This document shows, one piece after another, positions 1 through 5,465 of a stretch of 6,434 bases of DNA. The notes below the pieces were generated by a model. That model did not search any database. It had not been told where the DNA came from and saw nothing but the letters and a program-made list of their open reading frames with translations. Source of the stretch: Gammaproteobacteria bacterium (GTDB lineage Bacteria; Pseudomonadota; Gammaproteobacteria; J044); assembly GCA_003696465.1 (NCBI GenBank), contig RFHG01000107.1, forward strand, positions 1 through 6,434, written 5' to 3'. A program made the position numbers and the translations under genes. Numbering within the stretch: position 1 is the first letter of the stretch; the number at the start of each line of letters is the position of its first letter.

Positions 1-8
1 GCCGGCCA

Positions 9-42
9 GTTCATCGTCGGGCATGGATGCCCGTCGATGAAC
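9..42. repeat. 34-nt near-perfect inverted repeat
   Basis: The outer arms GTTCATCG and CGATGAAC (9-16 and 35-42) are exact reverse complements. The inner arms GGGCAT and ATGCCC (19-24 and 27-32) also match. Only the T/T opposition at 17/34 breaks the pairing. The centre is GG, so a folded RNA or single strand would open the last pair or two. No T-run follows on either strand, so it is not an intrinsic terminator. It looks like a dispersed palindromic repeat, but copy number elsewhere in the genome cannot be judged here. Confidence 0.6.
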
Positions 43-68
43 CCCCGCAGCGATGCGTTCGCGGACGG

Positions 69-88
69 GTACCCGCGTAAGCGGGCAC
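69..88. repeat. Short CCCGC-GTAA-GCGGG palindrome
   Basis: CCCGC (72-76) and GCGGG (81-85) pair around a GTAA loop. Two further pairs (69-70 with 87-88) form beyond one mismatch. Direct copies of GGGTACCC at 67-74 and GGGTACC at 96-102 bracket the element. The core resembles the short CCCGCG-N-GCGGG palindromes scattered between genes in many proteobacteria; that comparison is from memory and not checked. Confidence 0.45.
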
Positions 89-102
89 GGGCCCGGGGTA
101 CC

Positions 103-143
103 CTTTCTTTGCCCACTTTCTTTGGGCAAGCAAAGAAAGTGGG
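103..143. repeat. CTTTCTTTG-type hairpin repeat with two alternative pairings
   Basis: The 13-nt arm at 112-124 is an exact reverse complement of 131-143, leaving a 6-nt loop (GGCAAG). A second copy of CTTTCTTTG at 103-111 can also pair with CAAAGAAAG at 131-139, and GCCC (111-114) can pair with GGGC (124-127), so two folds compete for the same 3' arm. No T-run follows on either strand, which argues against a plain terminator. Repeats rich in CTTTCTTTG/CAAAGAAAG occur between genes in several proteobacteria (recalled, not searched), and this is probably a member of such a family. Confidence 0.6.
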
Positions 144-167
144 GCGCGCTCGCGCAAGCGAGTGTGC
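144..167 (+). repeat. 10-bp hairpin with GCAA tetraloop
   Basis: GCGCGCTCGC (144-153) pairs with GCGAGTGTGC (158-167) around GCAA, a GNRA-type tetraloop. Two of the ten pairs are G-T. These would be G-U wobbles in RNA read from the plus strand but A-C mismatches in RNA from the minus strand, so the fold favours a plus-strand transcript. It directly abuts the preceding hairpin. No promoter or partner gene was seen, so whether it is ever an RNA is unknown. Confidence 0.4.
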
Positions 168-179
168 AATGAAGAGCAT

Positions 180-237
180 GGAAGATACTCTGCTTCCCTA
201 AATGGAAATGGGGACAGAGCCCAGTCTGCCCAGACTG
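180..237. repeat. Two small hairpins flanking a GGGGACAG motif
   Basis: GGAAG (180-184) pairs with CTTCC (193-197), and CAGTCT (222-227) pairs with AGACTG (232-237) around a 4-nt loop. Between them lies AAATGGGGACAGAG (206-219). GGGGACAG is reminiscent of the conserved head of REP-like elements mobilised by REP-associated Y1 transposases in gammaproteobacteria, but no transposase is present and the match is short. The second hairpin is the first structure after the stop of the small secreted-protein gene on the minus strand. It has no T-run there, so I do not call it a terminator. Confidence 0.3.
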
Positions 238-257
238 TATGTCTTGCCCGGTAATGA

Positions 258-716
258 TCAGGGCAGTTCGCTGATGTCCTGATATCCCGCTTCCTGTATG
301 CGTGCCCACTTTCCCCTGTGGTCGACCAGAAAGGCCTCGCGCAGGACAACGCCATCCATGGCCTTCATGCGGATATCGACAGCCAGGAACAGTCGGTTGT
401 CTACCATCTTTACTGCGATGTCTTCAACATACCCCTTGATGCCTGGGGAAGGAATTTCAATGGCGCGGATCAGGCGTTTGTTTCCACTCTCGGCATCTGC
501 GCTGAGAATGTGGACCGAAAGGTGGTCACGTGCATGTTCCAGCCCTGCTCTCCAGACAACTACCTGATAGTAACCAAAGCTATTTCCTTCCTTCCATGCG
601 CCAGTCTCTTTTGCCAAGATGATCTGGGTCAGGAGAAGTTTCGGATCAGTTGCCTCAGTTGCTTCAATTGATGGCAGGCAGACCAAGAGAGCTAGAAGTA
701 AAAGGTATTTTTTCAT
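258..716 (-). CDS. Small secreted protein of unknown family, partner of the M15 peptidase
   Basis: This gene encodes 152 residues from the ATG at 716. That start is preferred over one nine codons upstream because GGAGG lies four bases before it and the residues after it form a clean signal peptide: Lys-Lys at 2-3, a Leu-rich core at 5-14, and a likely signal peptidase I site after Ala19. Cys13 has Val at -1, so a lipobox is unlikely. The mature part is about 133 residues, with alternating hydrophobic segments (for example around 47-53 and 112-118) that suggest a beta-rich fold. No catalytic motif is evident. I do not recognise the family. The ATG overlaps the stop of the upstream peptidase gene (ATGA), so translation is probably coupled. 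By position it could be a periplasmic inhibitor or immunity protein for the peptidase; this is inference only. G+C is lower than in the arg and rep genes. Confidence 0.8.
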   Translation of the reverse strand: MKKYLLLLALLVCLPSIEATEATDPKLLLTQIILAKETGAWKEGNSFGYYQVVVWRAGLEHARDHLSVHILSADAESGNKRLIRAIEIPSPGIKGYVEDIAVKMVDNRLFLAVDIRMKAMDGVVLREAFLVDHRGKWARIQEAGYQDISELP

Positions 717-1057
717 GGGGCCTCCAAATGACAGGGATCCCATCTGCTGCGGAAATTGCCACCCCAGATAAGCCCGTATTTTCGGGCCAACTCAGATAGA
801 TCCTTGTAAAATCTATGATCTCGGTTCTCTGTATACCCGGTTTTCCTGTCGATCAGATCAACAGCTTTCCCTAACAGGTGTTTGCTGTGGGGGCTGGCAA
901 CACCTTTGTTTACCAAGCGTTGGTTTTCTTCGTATGTTCGGGCTCCCCAAACAATGCGAATGCTCCAGCCACGCATCTCCATTTCATGGATTATTTTTTC
1001 GACTTTTGTCCGGAAATCAGGTTGAAGGCCATAAAGCTTCTCGATTCCTATTGGCAT
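713..1057 (-). CDS. M15-family (LAS-type) zinc peptidase, endolysin/CwlK-like
   Basis: This gene encodes 114 residues, predicted to cut peptidoglycan stem peptides (L-alanyl-D-glutamate or D,D-carboxypeptidase type; the exact bond cannot be told). The LAS signature SKHLLGKAVD (58-67) fits SxHxxGxAxD. With DPCHLE (107-112) it supplies the expected zinc ligands His60, Asp67 and His110 and the catalytic acid Asp107. The 7- and 3-residue spacings match those recalled for the phage T5 and Listeria Ply500 endolysins. The start at 1057 follows AAGGAGGG; an in-frame ATG 28 codons upstream adds only a family-untypical tail. There is no signal peptide, no membrane segment and no wall-binding domain, so the enzyme would stay in the cytoplasm unless exported or released. 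It overlaps the next gene by 4 bp. No holin or other phage gene is visible. It could be a domesticated endolysin or a secretion-system effector. Confidence 0.85.
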   Translation of the reverse strand: MPIGIEKLYGLQPDFRTKVEKIIHEMEMRGWSIRIVWGARTYEENQRLVNKGVASPHSKHLLGKAVDLIDRKTGYTENRDHRFYKDLSELARKYGLIWGGNFRSRWDPCHLEAP

Positions 1058-1094
1058 TTTGGTGATTCCCTCCTTGGATGATGTATTCCGATTT

Positions 1095-1123
1095 ATGTTA
1101 TTGCAATGCCTTGTTTGCGGCAA
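1095..1123 (-). promoter_or_regulatory. Candidate sigma-70 promoter for the peptidase cassette
   Basis: Read on the minus strand, TTGCCG (1123-1118) and TAACAT (1100-1095) are 17 nt apart, each matching four of six consensus bases. Transcription would start near 1088, about 30 nt before the peptidase ATG. The -35 box lies inside a perfect palindrome. Other weak boxes exist in this AT-rich stretch, so the exact promoter is uncertain. Confidence 0.4.
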
Positions 1124-1127
1124 ACAA
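1111..1127. promoter_or_regulatory. Perfect palindrome, operator-like
   Basis: TTGTTTGCGGCAAACAA has 8-bp arms that are exact reverse complements around one central base. It covers the candidate -35 box of the peptidase promoter, where a repressor dimer could act. A further half-site TTGTTTGC lies at 1192-1199, right after the rep stop. Alternatively, on the plus strand the same bases form a 7-bp stem with a CGG loop followed by six T (1128-1133), a weak terminator shape, although no plus-strand gene ends here. Confidence 0.4.
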
Positions 1128-1139
1128 TTTTTTGTAACC

Positions 1140-1153
1140 AATTCAATTGAATT
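1140..1153. repeat. 14-nt perfect AT-rich palindrome
   Basis: AATTCAATTGAATT is its own reverse complement. It sits between the rep stop and the peptidase promoter, in a line that is only about one third G+C. It could be a protein-binding site, or chance in AT-rich DNA. Confidence 0.25.
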
Positions 1154-1199
1154 ATTTAATTATGTGCAGGATATATGTCCTAGTGGGAGCGTTGTTTGC

Positions 1200-3206
1200 T
1201 CAAAGAAGCTCCTTCAATGCCGCAAGATGAGCACGGCCGGTTTCGCGCTGTTCTTCCTCGCTGACCTCGCGCCGGTCTTCCCATTCCAGATGTGTTTCCG
1301 GCAGTTCCTCGAGAAAGCGGCTGGGTTCGCATTCCACTTCCTCGCCGTAGCGCTGGCGGCTGCGGGTAAAGGTCAGGGTGAGGGTCTGCCGGGCACGGGT
1401 GATCCCGACATAGGCCAGACGGCGTTCTTCCTCGATGCTGTCCTCTTCGAGGCTGGTCCGGTGCGGCAGCAGTTCTTCCTCCATGCCGACCAGAAAGACA
1501 TGCGGGAACTCCAGGCCCTTGGCCGCGTGCAGCGTCATCAGGTGTACGCCGTCGGCCTCGTTCTCACCGGACTGGCGATCGAGGATGTCCATCAGTGTCA
1601 TGTGATTGACCAGATCGCTCAGCTCGGGGTCGTCCCGCTCTCCGGCAAGCCTGGCCATCCAGTTCAGCACCTCCTGGACATTTTCCCAGCGCTTCTGGGC
1701 CACCTTGTCGTTGCGGCTGTTTTCCATCAGCCAGGTCTCGTATTCGGCTTCGGTGATGAGCTGGCGGGCGGCGGCCACCGGGTCGTCCTCGGCCTGCCGG
1801 GCGCGTTCGCTGATCCAGTCGTGGAAGTGGGCCAGCCGCTGCCGGGGCGCGGCCTTGAGCTGCTGTGTCAGGCCCAGTTCGTTGCAGGCAACAAACAGAC
1901 TGACATGGCGCTGGTTGGCATATTCGCCCAGTTTTTCCAGGGTGGCCGGACCGATCTCGCGCCGGGGCGTGTTGATGATGCGCAGGAACGCGGCATCGTC
2001 GTCCGGGTTGGCCAGCAGGCGCAGATAGGCCAGCGTGTCCTTGACCTCGGCGCGGTCGAAGAAGGACTGGCCGCCGCTGAGGTGGTAGGGGATGTTGTGC
2101 TCGCGCAGCACCTTCTCGAACGGCCGGGCCTGGAAGTTGCCCCGGTAGAGGATGGCGTAGTCGCGGTATTCGCTGCGGCTGCGGAAGCGGTGCTTGAGGA
2201 TCTCGCTGACCACCTTTTCCGCCTCGCGATCGGCATTGGGGCAGGGGATGACGCGTATCTTCTCGCCCTCGCCCAGCGCGCTCCACAGTCGCTTTTCGAA
2301 TACATGCGGGTTGCGTGCGATCAGGTGGTTGGCCGATTCCAGAATGCGCGAGACGGAACGGTAGTTCTGCTCCAGCTTGACGATGCGCAGTTGCGGGAAG
2401 TCCTGCTGCAGGCGGGCCAGGTTCTCCGGACGTGCGCCGCGCCAGGCATAGATGCTCTGGTCGTCGTCGCCCACGGCAGTGAATGCGCCGCGCGGACCTG
2501 TGAGCAGGCGCACCAGCTCGTACTGGCAGGCGTTGGTGTCCTGATATTCGTCGATGAGCAGGTAGTGCAGGCGCGCCTGCCAGCGCTCGAGCGCCTCGGG
2601 TTGTTCCAGGAACAGTTGCACCGGCAGGACAATGAGGTCGTCGAAATCGACCGCGTTGTAGGCGCGAAGCATGCGCTGGTAATGGGCGTAGAGGCGGGCA
2701 TGGGCCTGTGCCTGGGCATCTTCCGCCATCGCCAGTGCCTGCTCGGGAGAGATGAAGTCGTTCTTCCAGCGCGAGATTGCCCAGCGCGCCTGTTCCGCGT
2801 CCTCGGCATCGGCTGCATCCTGGCGCTGGGTCAGTTCCTTGAGCAGGGTCAGGCTGTCGGCACTATCGAAGATGGTAAAGCCCGGCTTGTAGCCGAGCGC
2901 CTTCAGCTCCTTGCGAATGATGTTCAGGCCGAGGGTGTGGAAGGTGGAGACGGTCAGCCCGCGTGCCTCTTCACGCGAGAGCAGCTGGCCCACCCGCTCC
3001 TTCATTTCGCGTGCGGCCTTGTTGGTGAAGGTGATGGCGGCGATATGCCGGGGTGCCATGCCGCATTCGCGTATCAGCCAGGCCACCTTGCGGGTGATGA
3101 CCCGGGTCTTGCCGCTGCCGGCCCCGGCCAGCACCAGCAGGGGCGTTCCGATATGGGTGACCGCCTCGCGTTGCTGCGGATTGAGATCGTCGAGCCCGTT
3201 GCTCAT
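1200..3206 (-). CDS. rep: ATP-dependent DNA helicase Rep (superfamily 1)
   Basis: This gene encodes 668 residues, close to the 673 of E. coli Rep. It is a 3'-5' single-strand translocase that helps forks pass protein blocks and restarts replication. All SF1A motifs are present in order: Q motif (LNPQQREAV, 8-16), Walker A GAGSGKT (28-34), Ia (59-68), Ib (TFHTLG, 88-93), Walker B DEYQD (219-223), motif III GDDDQSIYAWRG (246-257), motif IV QNYRS (280-284), motif V TLHAAKGLEF (558-567) and motif VI RRLAYVGITRAR (595-606). The N-terminal sequence and the IYAWRGARP stretch are closer to Rep than to UvrD or PcrA. The ATG at 3206 is preceded by TGAGGGG, and the family alignment begins there; the frame stays open upstream only because it runs through argF in another frame. 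The gene starts 8 bp after the argF stop, so it is probably co-transcribed with argD and argF. No strong terminator was found after the stop. Confidence 0.95.
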   Translation of the reverse strand: MSNGLDDLNPQQREAVTHIGTPLLVLAGAGSGKTRVITRKVAWLIRECGMAPRHIAAITFTNKAAREMKERVGQLLSREEARGLTVSTFHTLGLNIIRKELKALGYKPGFTIFDSADSLTLLKELTQRQDAADAEDAEQARWAISRWKNDFISPEQALAMAEDAQAQAHARLYAHYQRMLRAYNAVDFDDLIVLPVQLFLEQPEALERWQARLHYLLIDEYQDTNACQYELVRLLTGPRGAFTAVGDDDQSIYAWRGARPENLARLQQDFPQLRIVKLEQNYRSVSRILESANHLIARNPHVFEKRLWSALGEGEKIRVIPCPNADREAEKVVSEILKHRFRSRSEYRDYAILYRGNFQARPFEKVLREHNIPYHLSGGQSFFDRAEVKDTLAYLRLLANPDDDAAFLRIINTPRREIGPATLEKLGEYANQRHVSLFVACNELGLTQQLKAAPRQRLAHFHDWISERARQAEDDPVAAARQLITEAEYETWLMENSRNDKVAQKRWENVQEVLNWMARLAGERDDPELSDLVNHMTLMDILDRQSGENEADGVHLMTLHAAKGLEFPHVFLVGMEEELLPHRTSLEEDSIEEERRLAYVGITRARQTLTLTFTRSRQRYGEEVECEPSRFLEELPETHLEWEDRREVSEEEQRETGRAHLAALKELL

Positions 3207-3214
3207 CCGGCCCC

Positions 3215-4120
3215 TCAGGCCATCAGGTATTCGAGCAGGGCCTTTTGTGCGTGGAGGCGATTTCCGGCCTCCTGCCACACCACGCTCTGCGGGCCCTCCA
3301 GTACTTCTGCAGTGACCTCTTCCTCGCGGTGGGCCGGCAGGCAGTGCATGAAGAGGGCATCGGGATCGGCCAGCGCCATCAGGGCGCTGTTGACCTGAAA
3401 GGGGGCAAAGGCCTTCTCCCGCCGGGCCTGTTCCTCCTCCTGACCCATGCTGGCCCAGACATCGGTCACCACCAGATTGGCGCCGCGGGCGGCCTCGGCG
3501 GCATCGTGCAGGATGCGCACGCGGTCGCCGGCGCGGGCAACGATGTCGGCATCCGGCTCGTAGCCCTCGGGACAGGCGACATCGAGCCGGAAATCGAAGC
3601 GGATGGCGGCGTTGATGTAGGAATGGCACATGTTGTTGCCGTCACCGATCCAGGCCACCTTGGCACCCCGGATGTCTCCGCGCAGCTCGAACCAGGTCTG
3701 CATGTCGGCCAGCAGCTGGCAGGGGTGGAAGCGGTCGGTGAGGGCATTGATCACCGGAACGCGGGAATATTCGGCAAAACGCTCGATCTTCTCGTGCTCG
3801 AAGGTGCGGATCATCACGCCGTCGACCATCTCCGAGAGCACGCGTGCCGTATCCTCGATGGGCTCGCCCCGCCCGAGCTGGGTATCGCGCGGCGAAAGGA
3901 ACAGGGCATGGCCTCCGAACTGGGCCATGCCGGTCTCGAAGGAGACCCGGGTACGGGTCGAGGATTTCTCGAACACCATAGCCAGGGTGCGGTTCTTGAG
4001 CGGCTCGAAGATCTCGCCGCGCTGCACCATGCCCTTGAGTTCGATGGCCCGCTCGATCAGCCGGCGCAGCGTGTCGCTGTCCAGATCGAGCAGGGTCAGA
4101 AAGTGCTGGGGCGCATTCAT
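3215..4120 (-). CDS. argF: Ornithine carbamoyltransferase
   Basis: This gene encodes 301 residues, the usual length. The cytoplasmic enzyme transfers the carbamoyl group of carbamoyl phosphate to ornithine to make citrulline in arginine biosynthesis. The carbamoyl-phosphate site STRTR is at 54-58 and HPCQ at 132-135. The ornithine-side residues lie in DVWASMG (220-226), and the catalytic-cysteine motif HCLPAH is at 259-264. The start at 4120 overlaps the argD stop (ATGA) and has GAGGAGG seven bases upstream, which supports translational coupling. HPCQ together with HCLPAH separates it from aspartate carbamoyltransferase. An anabolic role is favoured over the catabolic arcB role because argD is directly upstream and no arcA or arcC is present. 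Confidence 0.96.
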   Translation of the reverse strand: MNAPQHFLTLLDLDSDTLRRLIERAIELKGMVQRGEIFEPLKNRTLAMVFEKSSTRTRVSFETGMAQFGGHALFLSPRDTQLGRGEPIEDTARVLSEMVDGVMIRTFEHEKIERFAEYSRVPVINALTDRFHPCQLLADMQTWFELRGDIRGAKVAWIGDGNNMCHSYINAAIRFDFRLDVACPEGYEPDADIVARAGDRVRILHDAAEAARGANLVVTDVWASMGQEEEQARREKAFAPFQVNSALMALADPDALFMHCLPAHREEEVTAEVLEGPQSVVWQEAGNRLHAQKALLEYLMA

Positions 4121-5307
4121 GAAGCATCCTCCTCGGCCAGGAAGGCGCGAATCAGCGCGCTCGTCTTCCCCACAATCTGTTCGGCCTCTTCGTCGCTGAT
4201 GACCAGAGGCGGCAGCAGGCGCACCACGCTGTCGGCCGTGACATTGATCAGCAGTCCTTCCTCCAGGGCGCGTGCCACAAGTTCTCCGCAGGGGCGCTCG
4301 AGCTCGATGCCGAGCATGAGGCCCAGGCCGCGGATGTCGCGCACACCCTCGACATCATCGAGCGCCTCGCGGAAACCGTCCAGCATGCGGGCGCCTAGCT
4401 CGGCTGCGCGTTGCACAAGCTGTTCCTGCTGCAGGGTCTGCAGCACGGCAAGACCGGCGGCGCAGGCCAGCGGATTGCCGCCAAAGGTCGAGCCATGGCT
4501 GCCGGGCATGAGCACCTCGGCCGCCAGGCCGCGGGCCAGGCAGGCGCCGATGGGCACGCCGTTGCCCAGCGCCTTGGCCAGGGTCATTACATCGGGCTGC
4601 AGGTCCTCGTGATGCTGGAAGGCGAACATCTGTCCGGTGCGGCCCATACCGGTCTGGATCTCGTCGAGCATCAGCAGCCAGCCCTGGTCGTCGCAGATCT
4701 CGCGCAGGCCGTTCAGATAGGCGGGTTCGGGAACACGCACGCCGCCTTCGCCCTGCACCGGTTCGACCAGTATGGCAACCACGTTGCGGTTGTTGGCGGC
4801 GATGGTGCGCACGGCCTCGAGGTCGCCGAAGGGGGCACGCACGAACCCGCGCAGCAGGGGCTCGAAACCGGCACGCACCTTGCGGTTTCCGGTGGCCGTG
4901 AGCGTCGCCATCGTGCGGCCATGGAAACTGCCCTCCATGACCACGATGGCCGGCTCCTCGATACCCTGATTGTGGCCGTAGAGGCGAGCCAGCTTGATCG
5001 CGGCCTCATTGGCCTCGGCGCCGGAATTGGCGAAGAACACCCGCTCCATGCCACTGGCCGCGCACAGGCTCGTGCCCAGTTCTTCCTGTTGCGGAATCCG
5101 GTACAGGTTGGAGACATGCACCACTTCTCCGGCCTGTCGGCAGACGGCTTCCCGAACGGCCGGATGGGCATGGCCAAGGCTGCACACGGCGATGCCGGAC
5201 AGGGCATCGAGATAGCGCCTGCCGTCGGCGGCCTCCAGCCAGGCACCTTCACCACGGCGGAAGGCAACCGGAAGCCGCCTGTAGGTGTTCATCAGATGAT
5301 CGTTCAT
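4117..5307 (-). CDS. argD: Acetylornithine aminotransferase
   Basis: This gene encodes 396 residues of a class III PLP-dependent aminotransferase. It exchanges the amino group between glutamate and N-acetylglutamate semialdehyde to give N-acetylornithine, and in many bacteria it also serves the succinyldiaminopimelate step of lysine synthesis. The cofactor-phosphate loop NSGAEAN is at 94-100, the PLP-pyridine aspartate in LDEIQTG at 214-220 (Asp215), and the Schiff-base lysine is Lys245 in TLAKALGNG. STFGGNPLAC (273-282) is also typical. The start at 5307 gives the family-standard N-terminus; a second ATG at 5292 is possible. The ribosome site GGGACGGAA is weak and lies just after a terminator-like hairpin. 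A much longer open frame upstream is a GC-rich artefact running antiparallel-frame through the next gene. Its 3' end overlaps argF by 4 bp. Confidence 0.94.
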   Translation of the reverse strand: MNDHLMNTYRRLPVAFRRGEGAWLEAADGRRYLDALSGIAVCSLGHAHPAVREAVCRQAGEVVHVSNLYRIPQQEELGTSLCAASGMERVFFANSGAEANEAAIKLARLYGHNQGIEEPAIVVMEGSFHGRTMATLTATGNRKVRAGFEPLLRGFVRAPFGDLEAVRTIAANNRNVVAILVEPVQGEGGVRVPEPAYLNGLREICDDQGWLLMLDEIQTGMGRTGQMFAFQHHEDLQPDVMTLAKALGNGVPIGACLARGLAAEVLMPGSHGSTFGGNPLACAAGLAVLQTLQQEQLVQRAAELGARMLDGFREALDDVEGVRDIRGLGLMLGIELERPCGELVARALEEGLLINVTADSVVRLLPPLVISDEEAEQIVGKTSALIRAFLAEEDAS

Positions 5308-5319
5308 TGGTTCCGTCCC

Positions 5320-5350
5320 AAAACGAAAACCGGCAGCGCCAGGCTGCCGG
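5320..5350 (-). terminator. Terminator-like hairpin in the argD leader (possible attenuator)
   Basis: On the minus strand an 8-bp stem, CCGGCAGC with GCTGCCGG, closes a 5-nt loop (CTGGC) and is followed by TTTTCGTTTT. The T-run ends 12 nt before the argD ATG. The structure lies downstream of the best argD promoter, so it would act inside the argD transcript. No leader peptide or arginine codon run is visible in the short leader. It could also be a second terminator for the PuuD-like gene. Confidence 0.6.
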
Positions 5351-5360
5351 GGAACCGCAA

Positions 5361-5388
5361 ATTGTACCGCGTCGGGAGAAAACGGCAA
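5361..5388 (-). promoter_or_regulatory. argD: Sigma-70 promoter for argD-argF-rep
   Basis: On the minus strand, TTGCCG (5388-5383, four of six) and TACAAT (5366-5361, five of six) are separated by 16 nt. The start point would be near 5355, giving a leader of roughly 50 nt. It lies between the upstream gene's terminator and the leader hairpin. No ArgR box (paired AT-rich TGAAT and ATTCA half-sites) was recognised. Confidence 0.6.
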
Positions 5389-5410
5389 GTCCTGGTCCTG
5401 GCGAGAGCGG

Positions 5411-5441
5411 AAACGAAAAGGGCCCGGCAAAGGCCGGGCCC
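5411..5441 (-). terminator. Intrinsic terminator of the PuuD-like gene
   Basis: On the minus strand, a perfect 9-bp stem GGGCCCGGC with GCCGGGCCC and a 4-nt loop (CTTT) is followed by TTTTCGTTT. It begins 24 nt after the stop codon of the membrane-protein gene and isolates it from argD. Confidence 0.85.
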
Positions 5442-5465
5442 GGATGATGCGCCGTGTCGCGTCGA

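Noticed and set aside
1..240. CRISPR array in the repeat cluster
   Set aside because: The repeats are inverted hairpins of different sequence. There is no regularly spaced direct repeat with unique spacers.
11..355. 114-codon minus-strand frame across the left repeats
   Set aside because: It translates palindromic repeats and the tail of the small secreted-protein gene in another frame. Its PAYAG-like peptide is what such repeats encode by chance.
1111..1133. Plus-strand intrinsic terminator at the palindrome plus six T
   Set aside because: The stem is AT-rich with a 3-nt loop and no plus-strand gene ends here. An operator reading fits the promoter overlap better, though it is not excluded.
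1058..1141. 28-residue N-terminal extension of the M15 peptidase
   Set aside because: It runs through the palindrome and candidate promoter, is AT-rich and polar, and a strong AAGGAGGG precedes the ATG at 1057.
1059..3398. A 779-codon open frame on the plus strand opposite rep
   Set aside because: It lies antisense to a full helicase with all SF1 motifs. Its translation is low-complexity in the way GC-rich antisense frames usually are, and no family motif is visible.
3207..3629. Upstream extension of the rep frame to 809 residues
   Set aside because: It overlaps the 3' part of argF in another frame and is rich in Arg, Gly and Pro. Rep homology and a ribosome site fit the ATG at 3206.
3245..4612. 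455-codon plus-strand frame opposite argF and argD
   Set aside because: It is antisense to two well-identified enzymes and shows no family motifs.
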